A stretch of DNA of 64,000 nucleotides from Planktothricoides raciborskii GIHE-MW2 (lineage in GTDB: Bacteria > Cyanobacteriota > Cyanobacteriia > Cyanobacteriales > Laspinemataceae): NCBI RefSeq assembly GCF_040564635.1, contig NZ_CP159837.1, forward strand, positions 4,203,001-4,267,000. Reading direction: 5' to 3'. Position 1 is the first letter of the stretch, and each line of letters begins with the position of its first letter. Below the pieces are notes generated by a model that saw nothing but the letters and a program-made list of their open reading frames with translations, had not been told where the DNA came from and ran no database searches. Both the position numbers and the translations under genes were made by a program. Shown piece after piece: positions 8,284 through 17,992 of the stretch.

Positions 8284-10494
8284 ATGAACAACTCACGAGA
8301 AAACATGAGCAACCAACTGGTTCGGTTAACCGAAGAGCAAGAACTGATTTTGAATCAGGTGGATAATGCGATCGCCTGGTTTAATCCGGCAGGTCAGCTA
8401 ATTTTATATAACCAACCATTACAGAACCTGTGGGGCTTAGAGCCAGAATGGTTGAACTGCCAACCCCGTTTCGCTGAAATTACCACTCATTTAATCGAGA
8501 TGGGTTATTGGCGTCGAGAACACCAAACCCAACTCCAAGAGGCGATCGCCCAAACGGAACCGCAAAAAACCACCAGTTGTCTGTTGACATTCCCACAGAT
8601 GAACTTACAAGCGGATATCACCGTGACGAACGATCGCGGATATCTTCTGGTTTTTCGGGATTTAACCAAATACCACCGCTCTCAAGAAAGCCTGCAAGCC
8701 GAAGTCAAGCGACTCAGATTTTTACTCGGTCTGACCCAACGCTTACAAGCGGGTGGGGATTTAATGGAAATTGGCCAGTTTGCCCTGACCTATTTGGTCA
8801 AAGCCATGAATGCCGCCTTTGGGGATGTGAAAGTGATTAGCGGTGATGCCCAAAATCGCTATGCTGGGGTCTTGACCAATAAAATTTCTAGCCAATTTAT
8901 TGCCACCTACGGGGACGCGGTGGTGGGGGAGATGCAGGATCTACTCAATCAGGGAATTCCTTATGGTCAAGGGTTGCTGTGGGATGTGGTAGACACTGGT
9001 AAACCTGTGTTTGTGGAAAATTATGCCCAACATCCCAAGGCTGTAGCCAACTTGCGCCACCCTGGGATTGGGCAACTGGGGATTTTTCCGATTCCCGCCA
9101 CCACGGGAGAAATTATCGGCGTGCTGACTTTGGAATCTCGCACGGTGCAAAAACTCCAGGAAGCGCCGAATCAAGATTTATTGTTTGGGGCTTGTCGCTT
9201 GTTGGGAGCCGCGATCGAACGGGCGCAAACTCAGGAAATTTTACGTCAGAAAAATCTACAATTGGAGCGAGCCTCCGCTTTAAAATCTCAGTTTCTAGCG
9301 GCTATGTCTCACGAACTGCGTACTCCCCTGAACAGCATTCTGGGCTTCTCGGATATTTTACAACGGCAGATAGGGGGCACTTTAACCAATCGTCAGTTGA
9401 ATCATGTGAAAGCGATTTCTAAAAGTGGCCAGCATTTGCTGGGACTGATTAACGATATTTTGGATTTGTCCAAAATTGAAGCGGGTAAAGTGGATCTGGA
9501 TCTAGCGCCCGTGTCCATACACGAACTCTGTAGTAGCTGTCTGAAAATGATTCAGCCACGAGCGGATAAAAAAAAGTTAGCCTTATCTCTGGAGCTAGAT
9601 TATCGCCTTTCTAAGGTCTTACTGGATGAACGCCGAGTCCGGCAAATTCTGGTGAATTTACTTTCTAATGCAATTAAGTTCACCCCAGAAGGCGGTCAGG
9701 TGAAGCTTACTGGCAAGCTGAAATCCGGCGATCGCATTCAAGGAGACTATCGACCGGATTGTTCCACGATCAATTCCAGCACTCCTTACCTCTGCTTGGA
9801 AGTCAAAGATTCTGGGATTGGCATTCCCCAAGAAAATTGGCATCTCTTGTTTCGACCATTTCAGCAAGTGGACTCGTCTTTATCTCGCAGTCACGAAGGG
9901 ACGGGTTTAGGGCTGGTTTTGACTAAACGTTTGGCTGAGTTACATGGGGGGACAATTTCGTTCCAGTCTAAAACCGGAGTCGGCAGTACCTTCCGAGTCT
10001 GGTTGCCGGTGACAGAAGTTGTCACCAATGTTCCTGATTCTTCCGTGGGAATGAGCCAAAATTTATCGGAGCGTGATGAGCAGATCCTCTCTGGATTTAC
10101 GGGTAAACGCATTTTAATTGTGGAAGATCAACCGTCTAATCAAATTTTGATGGCTGAGTACCTAGAATCCTTGGGATATTTAATTGAGTTGATTTGTGAT
10201 GGACAGACAATGGTGGAAACCATTGATTCAGAGCTAATCACCGAAGCATCTTTGCCCGATTTAGTCTTGATGGATATTCAATTACCACAGGTTGATGGGT
10301 TGGAACTGATCCGCCGAATCAAAGCTCATACCCTGTGGCAACGAGTCCCCGTGGTGGCAGTGACGGCTTTGGCAATGACCGGCGATCGCGAGCGCTGTTT
10401 GGCGGCGGGGGCAGCCACTTATTTGAGCAAACCGTTTAAGCTGGCTGAATTATCATCAACAATTGAATCGATTATCGATCGCAATTCACCGTAA
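8284..10494 (+). CDS. Hybrid sensor histidine kinase (PAS-GAF-HisKA-HATPase-REC)
   Basis: A soluble two-component sensor of 736 residues. A PAS-like domain spans about 22-130, a GAF-like domain about 145-315, and a coiled linker leads to the H-box with the phosphorylated His343 in MSHELRTPLN. The ATPase domain has the N box (NLLSNAIKF), DSGIGIP and GTGLGL. A C-terminal receiver has acidic residues 614-615, phospho-acceptor Asp664 and Lys716. No membrane segment is seen. The REC-cyclase gene 120 bp downstream on the same strand is the obvious output partner. Start choice is weak: the ATG at 8305 is an alternative and neither has a clear ribosome binding site. Confidence 0.9.
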   Translation: MNNSRENMSNQLVRLTEEQELILNQVDNAIAWFNPAGQLILYNQPLQNLWGLEPEWLNCQPRFAEITTHLIEMGYWRREHQTQLQEAIAQTEPQKTTSCLLTFPQMNLQADITVTNDRGYLLVFRDLTKYHRSQESLQAEVKRLRFLLGLTQRLQAGGDLMEIGQFALTYLVKAMNAAFGDVKVISGDAQNRYAGVLTNKISSQFIATYGDAVVGEMQDLLNQGIPYGQGLLWDVVDTGKPVFVENYAQHPKAVANLRHPGIGQLGIFPIPATTGEIIGVLTLESRTVQKLQEAPNQDLLFGACRLLGAAIERAQTQEILRQKNLQLERASALKSQFLAAMSHELRTPLNSILGFSDILQRQIGGTLTNRQLNHVKAISKSGQHLLGLINDILDLSKIEAGKVDLDLAPVSIHELCSSCLKMIQPRADKKKLALSLELDYRLSKVLLDERRVRQILVNLLSNAIKFTPEGGQVKLTGKLKSGDRIQGDYRPDCSTINSSTPYLCLEVKDSGIGIPQENWHLLFRPFQQVDSSLSRSHEGTGLGLVLTKRLAELHGGTISFQSKTGVGSTFRVWLPVTEVVTNVPDSSVGMSQNLSERDEQILSGFTGKRILIVEDQPSNQILMAEYLESLGYLIELICDGQTMVETIDSELITEASLPDLVLMDIQLPQVDGLELIRRIKAHTLWQRVPVVAVTALAMTGDRERCLAAGAATYLSKPFKLAELSSTIESIIDRNSP

Positions 10495-10614
10495 ATCCCA
10501 GTCACTTTATTGGTTATTTGTCCTGATGTCCGCCAGCCAGAAAAGTTGAATATTTGCAAGTCTGTCCTCGGCTCACCGCTCACAAATAACCAATAACCGA
10601 TAACTGATAAAAAT

Positions 10615-11898
10615 ATGTCCCCTTTAATTTTGCTAGTTGATGATGACCCAACAAATTTACTCTTACTCGAAGAGTTATTAGGGTCTGAAGGCTATCACAC
10701 TTGTTCCGCTAATTCCGGGATGGAAGCATTAGAAATATCTGGGACTCAAGTCCCAGATTTGATTTTATTGGACGTGATGATGCCTGATATGGATGGGTTT
10801 GAAGTATGTCGCCGTTTGCGAGAAAATCCTCAATTGCAAAGTACACGGATTATTTTTCTCACGGCGTTAGATGATGAAGCTTCTCAAATTCAAGGGCTAG
10901 AAAGTTTGGCAGATGCTTATTTCACCAAGCCGATTAGTTCAAATTTATTGTTAGCCAAAATATCCAGCTTGTTGCAGTTACAAGCCATCCGAGAAAAACA
11001 GCAAGCAGAAAAAGTTAAACCTCAGTTTGATTTGGCTTGGTCGGTGAATGCAGAATTAATCGAAAAGTTTCGTTTGTTTGTACCGGAGCAATTTCTTTGT
11101 CGGATTGCTCCTGAAGGGGTGGATTCAATTCGGTTGGGGAATGCCTTAGAAGAAGAACTGACAGTTTTATTTTGTGATATTCGCGGATTTACGGCATTGG
11201 CTGAATCCCAGGAAGCTTTAGCAACTTATGAATGGTTGAATGCTTTTTTTTCTCAAATGAGTGAGGCGATCGCTGCCAATTATGGATTTATTGATAAATA
11301 TCTCGGTGATGCAATTATGGCTGTATTTGACCGTCCGGTATTTCATGGAATTGATGGGACTAATGCAGCCGTAGCGATGGCCTATTCTTTACAGAATTTT
11401 AATCTAAACCGGCACCAATTTAATCTAGAACATCCCCTGAAAATCGGGATGGGAATTCACACAGGCAAAGCAGTGATTGGCACCATTGGCTCAAATTCGC
11501 GGATGGATTCAACGGTGATTGGCGATGCGGTGAATACCGCATCTCGACTGGAAGAGTTAACCAAAATTTATGGCTGTGAAGTGATTGTCAGTGAGGCGGT
11601 AATTAATCAGATTTTTCAGTCTGGTTTGGCGGAAACTGTCTATGTGCGATCGCTCGATTGTCTGGTAATCCGAGGCAAAACTAACTCGATGAAAATTTAT
11701 GAACTGTTGGGCAATCACCATGTTATTGTAGATGCACTTAAAGTAAAAAATAAAGCTTTATTTGAAGCTGCAATAAAATTTTGGTTGGCACAAGATTTTC
11801 CCCAAAGTATGGTCATTTTTGAGCAAGTTTTACAGGAAAATCCCCAAGATGCGATCGCCGAATTTTATCTTCAACGCTGCCGCGAACAACTTACTTAA
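10615..11898 (+). CDS. Response regulator with adenylyl cyclase output (REC-class III cyclase)
   Basis: The 427 residues comprise a receiver (Asp53 in LLDVMMPDMDG, Lys105), a linker, a class III nucleotide cyclase domain (about 175-345) and a C-terminal TPR-like helical pair. Metal-binding aspartates are D188 (FCDIRGF) and D232 (YLGDAI). The substrate-specifying pair is K228 and T300, with transition-state residues N307 and R311. Lys/Thr is the pattern of cyanobacterial CyaC-type adenylyl cyclases, so cAMP is the expected product. It probably takes phosphate from the hybrid kinase just upstream. Confidence 0.9.
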   Translation: MSPLILLVDDDPTNLLLLEELLGSEGYHTCSANSGMEALEISGTQVPDLILLDVMMPDMDGFEVCRRLRENPQLQSTRIIFLTALDDEASQIQGLESLADAYFTKPISSNLLLAKISSLLQLQAIREKQQAEKVKPQFDLAWSVNAELIEKFRLFVPEQFLCRIAPEGVDSIRLGNALEEELTVLFCDIRGFTALAESQEALATYEWLNAFFSQMSEAIAANYGFIDKYLGDAIMAVFDRPVFHGIDGTNAAVAMAYSLQNFNLNRHQFNLEHPLKIGMGIHTGKAVIGTIGSNSRMDSTVIGDAVNTASRLEELTKIYGCEVIVSEAVINQIFQSGLAETVYVRSLDCLVIRGKTNSMKIYELLGNHHVIVDALKVKNKALFEAAIKFWLAQDFPQSMVIFEQVLQENPQDAIAEFYLQRCREQLT

Positions 11899-12015
11899 AT
11901 TATAGATAACCAGCATTAATTATCAATAATTATTGCTGCTTGTTCTAAAATTTGTAGAGACACATCTAAATTAAGAAACCAGATAATCAACCAGAAACGA
12001 CCAGAAACAAAAACC

Positions 12016-12981
12016 ATGAACAGAAAAATTATCCTCGATACAGACCCAGGGGGCGACGATATTTTTGCCTTATTTTGGTTACAAAGTTTAATCAAACAAG
12101 GGATCGCGGAATTGGTTGCTGTCACCACCGCTGGGGGAAATGTCAGTGCTGAATATACTTTTAGGGCTGCTAGTAAAATTATCCACTTAGGTGGATTAAA
12201 TCAAATAGAAATTGGCCGAGGAGTTCCGGTCAAGACTGGGGAAATTGAAGATGCTGCGGCGATTCATGGAATGGATGGTATGGGCAATCTTTCTCAGACA
12301 TTACCCAATGGCATTCATCGGTTTGATACCGCCCGATATTCTGATGAGATTATCGTAGAAAAGCTGAACCATTTTCCGGGGGAAATTACCCTAGTAGCGA
12401 TCGCGCCTTTAAGCAACTTAGCTTCAGCAGAAACCAAAAGCCCCGGTATCTTAAAAAAAGCCAAAGAAATTGTCATCATGGGCGGGGCATTTCAGCACCG
12501 AGGAAATATCACTTCCCAGGCTGAATTTAATGTTGCCTACGATCCAGAAGCTGCCGCAACCGTCTTAGGCAGTCGGGATGATATTGTGATGATCACCCTG
12601 GATGTCACCCATCAGTTAATTTTAACTAATTTAATGGTTGAAACCATCACCGAGAAAAACCCAAAATCCGCAATTTCTCAGTTTATGCGGGCTTTATGCC
12701 AATTTATGACAACTACTTGTTTAAGTTATCGAGAAACCGGGGGAATTGAGGGTTTTTTAGTCCACGATGCGGCCACGATCGCCTATTTATTTTATCCCGA
12801 AACTTTGCACTTTCAGCGGGCAAAAGTTGAGATAGAAACTCAAGGCAGTTTCACCCGTGGACAAACTATTTTAGATCGCCGACATCTCCCCAAGCAATCG
12901 GTGAATGCTTGGGTATCTTCTCAAGTGGACGCGGTGAACCTTTTGGCTATTTTGATGGAAGATTTAAAATTAATTTGTTGA
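12016..12981 (+). CDS. Inosine/uridine-preferring nucleoside hydrolase family protein
   Basis: It is expected to cleave the N-glycosidic bond of ribonucleosides to base and ribose. The calcium- and ribose-binding signature DTDPGGDD is at residues 8-15. The family motifs VIMGGAF, EFNVAYDPEAA and VHDAATIAYL are present in order. The 321 residues match the family length. It lies between two cyclase genes on the plus strand with no clear functional link. Substrate preference cannot be read from the sequence. Confidence 0.88.
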   Translation: MNRKIILDTDPGGDDIFALFWLQSLIKQGIAELVAVTTAGGNVSAEYTFRAASKIIHLGGLNQIEIGRGVPVKTGEIEDAAAIHGMDGMGNLSQTLPNGIHRFDTARYSDEIIVEKLNHFPGEITLVAIAPLSNLASAETKSPGILKKAKEIVIMGGAFQHRGNITSQAEFNVAYDPEAAATVLGSRDDIVMITLDVTHQLILTNLMVETITEKNPKSAISQFMRALCQFMTTTCLSYRETGGIEGFLVHDAATIAYLFYPETLHFQRAKVEIETQGSFTRGQTILDRRHLPKQSVNAWVSSQVDAVNLLAILMEDLKLIC

Positions 12982-13140
12982 TTGTTGATTGTTGATTGTT
13001 GTTTGGTATTTGTTATTTGTTATTTGTTGTTCGTTGGTCGTTATTTGTTGACGGTTGATGGGTACGGGCGAGAGTGACCAATCAACCATAGAATCCCTAC
13101 CCATCAACCATCAACAATCAACCATCAACAAATAATAAAA
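12982..13140. repeat. Foldback heptamer spacer between convergent genes
   Basis: TTGATTGTTGATTGTTG-type repeats are followed by ATCAACCATCAACAATCAACC-like sequence ending at the stop of the minus-strand gene. The halves are complementary and could act as a bidirectional terminator for the nucleoside hydrolase and the 1147-residue sensor. Confidence 0.7.
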
Positions 13141-16100
13141 TTATTTCTCATCCAAAATAATCACCCCAGTCCATTCATTAGGAATATGCTTGATTTGAGA
13201 CATTTTCTCACATTGGCTAATATAAAATTGAGCGGCTGGATCCGCTGGATTTATAGTTAAGATATCTTGGAAGATTTTTTTCGCGGATTTAAACTGTTTT
13301 TGCTCATACAAGGATAACCCTTCGGCAAAGTCAATTTTTGTTTGTTCTTTTAGCTGTTTAATTTCCGGGCGATCGCCATCAAAAATTTCCACCACCCCCA
13401 CCGGCTGTTTTTTGCCTTTCACTTGCACTTGCCCCAAAAATCGACATTGATATAAAATCGGACGCTGCAAATTTTTCCAAGTTTGCTCGCTAATTAAAAT
13501 CGAGGCGCCGTAAAGTTTAGTTAAACTTTCCAACCGTGAGGCTAAGTTAACCGCATCAGAAATCACGGTACTTTCCATCCGTTGTGATTCGCCAATGGTT
13601 CCCAGCATCAGGGTGCCCGTATGTAAGCCCACACCGATCGCGATCATTTCTTGACCCTGCGCTTGTTTTTCCCCATTAAATTTGGCCACTTGTTCCAGCA
13701 TAGCGATCGCTGCTTGTACTGCATCATCAGCGGTTTGGGGAAACAGGGCCATCACCGCATCGCCAATATACTTATCAATAAACCCGTGGCGATCGCGAAT
13801 CACCGGCCCAACTCGCTGCAAATAATCATTAATAAAATCAAAATTTTCCTTCGGAGTCATGTGTTCTGACAACGTAGTAAATGCCCGAATATCAGAAAAT
13901 AAAATTGTCATCTCTTTCTGCACTTGGTCGCCCAACTGCACATCAATAATGCTTTCCCGTTCTAGAAATTGCAAAAATTCATAAGGTACAAACCGACCAT
14001 AAGCAATATTAATTTTTGCCAAGCGCAAATGGGTTTTAATTCGGGCCAAGAGTTCATTCTTGAAAATCGGCTTAGTTAAATAATCATTCGCCCCAGATTC
14101 CAAGCCAATCACCAAATCAGACACTTGATTTTTAGCGGTTAACATCACCACCGGCAACTCCGTAGCCGGAAATTTTTGCCGCAATTGTTGACAAACCTCA
14201 TACCCGGTCATTCCGGGCATCATCACATCCAATAAAACCAAATCAGGCTTAAACCCTTGTCCAATCAAATCTAAAGCTTCGGTGCCACTAGAAGCCCACA
14301 CCACCTTATAATTTTGCACCGAGAGTTGATTCACTAACACCTGTAAATTCACGGGTTCATCATCGACAATTAAAATCTGGAAATGCTGATTTTGAAAAGC
14401 TGCTTCGGGAAACTGTTCTAAATCCACCACCCGATCTAATAAATTAGAGTCCATTAAATTGGATTGCCCTGAATGGTCTACCAGCCGTTCCACCCAAGGT
14501 AAACTTTTAGAGATGGTTTCTAATTTTTCCCGAAATAGAGGAACATCTTTTCCGGCTGTGGTTGCTTCTGCTTGACTGATGGGCAAGGTAAACGTAAAGC
14601 GCGAACCCACTCCAACCGTAGATTCTACCCAAATTTGACCGCCGTGGAGTTCTACGAGTTGCTTTGTCACCGCTAACCCTAACCCGGTGCCGCCATATTT
14701 TCGGGCAGTAGATCCATCGGCTTGTTCAAACTCTTGAAAAATTATGCTTAACTTATCTTCAGCAATGCCAATTCCTGTATCAGAAACCGTAATAGCCAGT
14801 TGAGGATTTCCCGGAGATGATTCGCTAGATGATTCACTGGTTTCTGGGATAATTTTTGCCGAAACTTCTACCACCCCACTTTCCGTAAACTTAATGGCGT
14901 TGCCGATTAAATTATAGAGAATCTGTTGTAAGCGATTTTCATCCGCCTCAATCGGTGGCAGATCCCGACTAATCTGATTAATCAGTTTCAGCGATTTTGT
15001 TTGAATCAGTGGTTGACATATCTGCAAAATTAAATCGGTAATTCCTCGGATACCTACAGGTTTAATTTGCAGTTTAAGTTGCCGATGTTTGAGTTCAGAA
15101 AAGTCCAGCAGATCATTGACTAATTGCGAGAGTCTACGGCCACTAGAAGCAATCATGGATAAGTTCGATGCCTGAATATCTGTTAGGGCACCTGTGGCGC
15201 CATCAATCATGGATTCAGCCAGACCAATAATCCCATTCAGGGGGGTACGCAGTTCGTGGGAAGTATTGGCTAAAAATTCATCTTTTAACCGATCTAGTTT
15301 TTGTAATTCTAAATTCTGGGATTCTAATTGTTTGGAATAAGTTTTTAGTTGAAAATTGGCTTGAGAAAATCGCGATTCTAAAATCAATCCCAAGCAGCCA
15401 ATAAAAATAAACATTCCCCAGGGGTATAAGGTATAGTTGATGATATACAACCCTTCTGCATCCCGGAAAATATCGTGAACGGCACAAAGCAATAAAATTG
15501 TAAATCCGACGTTAAATAGTCGGCAGTCGCGATCGCCTTTTACCGAGGAGTTAATCACATGAATGATCAAAATCGACAATCCGACTAAAGCCAAAACATA
15601 AAAGACTTTTTTCAGCAGGAATCCGTCCACTAAGTTCAATACTTCTAGCCCGAAGGCAATAACGGCAAATCCAGCGTGAATTTGCCATAGTTTAGTAATG
15701 ACTTTTTTGTACCCTGAACCAAAAATATGTTTGTAGAAATTATAGAAAAATACCGGAATAGCGTATAAGCTAAGGCTGCGAATATTATATAATAATATCG
15801 GCAATTTTATTAGTAAATAAATGGTTTCTGTATAAACAAGCAGTTGCAAGGCGATCGCGATCGCTGCAAAACCAAACGGTAAATATTCTTGGTGATTTTT
15901 ATTTTTAGCCAGAATAAAAAGCGCAAAAATACCCACAGCAAGTAGAAAAAAACCTAAAACTAAATTATCAATATCTTTCCATAGCAAATCTTCTAAATGC
16001 TGTGATGGATTTCCGATTAAAATTTCATCATAATTAGCGATGATTATGGATTCAGTGTTAGCAACATTTAGCCTAAAAAATAAAGTTTTATTTTTTAAAT

Positions 16101-16584
16101 AATTCAGCAATAAAATCGGCAGTTGATATTGATATATATCAAACTTAAATTCTCGTAAGGCTGACATGGGGATAAAGTCTTTAGCCAGTAATTTCGACCC
16201 TAAATAAATATCCGCTTCATAAGGCAATCCTCGCAGATAAATACTGGCATACCGCCAAACATTGTCGGGCAAAGGAACCTGCACCCAGACGGTTTCCACA
16301 TTCGGCGGTTTAGAAATTTTTTCCTTCAGTTTAAATGACTGCCACTCTTGGGGAGAAGTATTGCCATTTTTCAGCGTCCAAATGGGCACCCCCGCATCAT
16401 TCAAGGGAGAGTCACCCCAACGATACTTCCATCCGTCGGTTAAGGGTACAGCCTGGGGTTGATTACTGGGGTTTGCCCAGAGGCGATCGCCCATTCCTCC
16501 CCAGCATAATACCAGGAGTACACTGGCGAAAAAAGCACAAATGCTCAAAAATAGTTGGCGCTGGCGACCCATTAAAAAAGTCAT
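13141..16584 (-). CDS. Membrane hybrid kinase fused to receiver and adenylyl cyclase
   Basis: An 1147-residue one-protein cascade. An N-terminal hydrophobic segment (11-30) and a periplasmic beta-rich domain (about 45-195) resemble the 7TMR-DISM sensor class. About seven membrane segments follow at 205-405. Then come a HisKA domain with His443 (TSHELRTPLN), an ATPase domain (DTGIGI, GGTGLGL), a receiver with Asp786, and a class III cyclase with D898, D942, K938, T1006, N1013 and R1017, the Lys/Thr adenylyl cyclase pattern. A short TPR-like tail ends the protein. The domain order resembles Spirulina CyaC, though the sensor differs. The GRQRQ Met5 is an alternative start. Confidence 0.9.
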   Translation of the reverse strand: MTFLMGRQRQLFLSICAFFASVLLVLCWGGMGDRLWANPSNQPQAVPLTDGWKYRWGDSPLNDAGVPIWTLKNGNTSPQEWQSFKLKEKISKPPNVETVWVQVPLPDNVWRYASIYLRGLPYEADIYLGSKLLAKDFIPMSALREFKFDIYQYQLPILLLNYLKNKTLFFRLNVANTESIIIANYDEILIGNPSQHLEDLLWKDIDNLVLGFFLLAVGIFALFILAKNKNHQEYLPFGFAAIAIALQLLVYTETIYLLIKLPILLYNIRSLSLYAIPVFFYNFYKHIFGSGYKKVITKLWQIHAGFAVIAFGLEVLNLVDGFLLKKVFYVLALVGLSILIIHVINSSVKGDRDCRLFNVGFTILLLCAVHDIFRDAEGLYIINYTLYPWGMFIFIGCLGLILESRFSQANFQLKTYSKQLESQNLELQKLDRLKDEFLANTSHELRTPLNGIIGLAESMIDGATGALTDIQASNLSMIASSGRRLSQLVNDLLDFSELKHRQLKLQIKPVGIRGITDLILQICQPLIQTKSLKLINQISRDLPPIEADENRLQQILYNLIGNAIKFTESGVVEVSAKIIPETSESSSESSPGNPQLAITVSDTGIGIAEDKLSIIFQEFEQADGSTARKYGGTGLGLAVTKQLVELHGGQIWVESTVGVGSRFTFTLPISQAEATTAGKDVPLFREKLETISKSLPWVERLVDHSGQSNLMDSNLLDRVVDLEQFPEAAFQNQHFQILIVDDEPVNLQVLVNQLSVQNYKVVWASSGTEALDLIGQGFKPDLVLLDVMMPGMTGYEVCQQLRQKFPATELPVVMLTAKNQVSDLVIGLESGANDYLTKPIFKNELLARIKTHLRLAKINIAYGRFVPYEFLQFLERESIIDVQLGDQVQKEMTILFSDIRAFTTLSEHMTPKENFDFINDYLQRVGPVIRDRHGFIDKYIGDAVMALFPQTADDAVQAAIAMLEQVAKFNGEKQAQGQEMIAIGVGLHTGTLMLGTIGESQRMESTVISDAVNLASRLESLTKLYGASILISEQTWKNLQRPILYQCRFLGQVQVKGKKQPVGVVEIFDGDRPEIKQLKEQTKIDFAEGLSLYEQKQFKSAKKIFQDILTINPADPAAQFYISQCEKMSQIKHIPNEWTGVIILDEK

Positions 16585-16701
16585 AGATGCAACCTTGAAA
16601 TTTACGGAGGTTTACCGATATTTTTTAATTATAATCTATAAAAGATTATACCCATTTTCTGCAATTAAATAAAAGTAGACTAAAAAATAGGCAGTAAATG
16701 C

Positions 16702-17814
16702 CTAGGTCAATTCAGGGTTTTTGGCTTCACCTTTCTGGAAATAGTCCACAACTGCTTGGGCGATCGCCTGCGATCCATCTTTAGCCAGCACATTAGATGT
16801 TTTCGGTGGTTCGGGGTCTTGGCGCAAAAATTCCCATTCGCTCTCAAAAAACTCTGCGGGGGTAATAATTTGATGGAAACCGTAGTTTTTGATACCCGAA
16901 ATCAGTAATGGTGACTCGGCAAAACCTTCTCGCAACAAAGAAACTAGAGGCACTTCTAAGCGTAAAGCTTCCGCAAAGGTACTATATCCGGGCTTAGAAA
17001 TAACCCGCCCACAAACGGGCATCAAATCCACCGGGCGATATTGATTACCGCTCACTTTCACCAAATTAGCTAAATCTGGGGCTTGGGGGTCAAAGGTGAT
17101 AAATTGCCAGTCGGAAAACTGGCTTAAATTTTCATAAGGAATCCCCTGTAAGCCCAATCCGCCAAAGGTCAGTAAAATTGTCTTTTCTTTGGGGGCTGTC
17201 AAGGCAAATTTTTCCCGAATTTCGGCAGCAGAGTAGCGCGGATCGCCCCCAGTCAATCCCACTTCTGTGATTTGGGGAAACGCACTCATCGGTTCATGCA
17301 GCGGTAAACGAAATAGGCGATCGCACTGACTAAAACATTCGCCAATCCAATCAGCCATTGCCACAAATTCACCACCCCAAGGACGATAAATAAAATCCCA
17401 GCCAAAATTGCCCATCATCCAACAGGGAATTCCTGCGGCTTTAGCCAAAGGCGCCACTAAAGGGGGAATATCTGCCAAAATTAACCCCACCCGATTCAGT
17501 CGCAGAAAATCAATTTCTGAAGCAATTAAATAATTTTGTTTTTGGCGAATTTCTTTTAACTTCTGCAACGTCGCTGCTAAATCCATGTTCACACTATCAC
17601 TTTGAATCACCCCCACATCAAACCCACGAGGACGCACAATAAAATCCCCAGGAATATAATTTTCCAGTAACCAACGGGGCGACGTTGTGACCATAATCAG
17701 CACAATTTCTGGATTCAACTTTTGAATTGCGGCGGCCACCGATGCCGCTCGCACCGCATGACCAAAACCATGATTCGTGACAAAAATTGATAAAACGGGT
17801 CTAGACTGTGACAT
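16702..17814 (-). CDS. MurG-like/GT28-type glycosyltransferase family protein
   Basis: The 370-residue protein has an N-terminal VTNHGFGHAVRAASVA segment and a C-terminal KPGYSTFAEALRLEVPLV segment. This is the organisation of GT-B transferases related to MurG and of the N-terminal part of some arabinokinase-like proteins, with the second motif expected to hold the nucleotide sugar. No membrane segment is seen. Donor and acceptor are unknown. It is divergent from the MAPEG gene, with palindromes in the shared promoter region. Confidence 0.65.
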   Translation of the reverse strand: MSQSRPVLSIFVTNHGFGHAVRAASVAAAIQKLNPEIVLIMVTTSPRWLLENYIPGDFIVRPRGFDVGVIQSDSVNMDLAATLQKLKEIRQKQNYLIASEIDFLRLNRVGLILADIPPLVAPLAKAAGIPCWMMGNFGWDFIYRPWGGEFVAMADWIGECFSQCDRLFRLPLHEPMSAFPQITEVGLTGGDPRYSAAEIREKFALTAPKEKTILLTFGGLGLQGIPYENLSQFSDWQFITFDPQAPDLANLVKVSGNQYRPVDLMPVCGRVISKPGYSTFAEALRLEVPLVSLLREGFAESPLLISGIKNYGFHQIITPAEFFESEWEFLRQDPEPPKTSNVLAKDGSQAIAQAVVDYFQKGEAKNPELT

Positions 17815-17839
17815 TGACTTGAAAAATTATAATTTTACT

Positions 17840-17853
17840 GCTATAATTATAGC
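17840..17853. promoter_or_regulatory. Perfect 14-bp palindrome in a divergent promoter region
   Basis: GCTATAATTATAGC is self-complementary and lies 26 bases upstream of the glycosyltransferase-like gene start. It overlaps a TATAAT-like box, which suits an operator, but no regulator can be named. Confidence 0.4.
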
Positions 17854-17863
17854 ATTTAAACAA

Positions 17864-17900
17864 AAATAATCTAAAAAATAATCTAATTTTTAGATTATTT
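17864..17900. promoter_or_regulatory. 14-bp inverted repeat between divergent genes
   Basis: AAATAATCTAAAAA (17864-17877) pairs with TTTTTAGATTATTT (17887-17900) around a 9-base loop. It lies between two genes transcribed away from each other, so it is not at a gene end. It may be an operator, or a hairpin in the 5' leader of the glycosyltransferase-like transcript. Confidence 0.45.
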
Positions 17901-17933
17901 GGGACATTTTTACGCTGAATTTATGGTAAAATA

Positions 17934-17956
17934 AACTAGCTAATAATTGGCTAGTT
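17934..17956 (+). promoter_or_regulatory. Small inverted repeat in the MAPEG gene leader
   Basis: AACTAGC (17934-17940) and GCTAGTT (17950-17956) are complementary around TAATAATTG. The site is 36 bases before the MAPEG start codon and could be an operator or leader hairpin. Confidence 0.35.
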
Positions 17957-17992
17957 ATGCCAATGAAGTAACTGATTTTTTGGAGAAATTTT

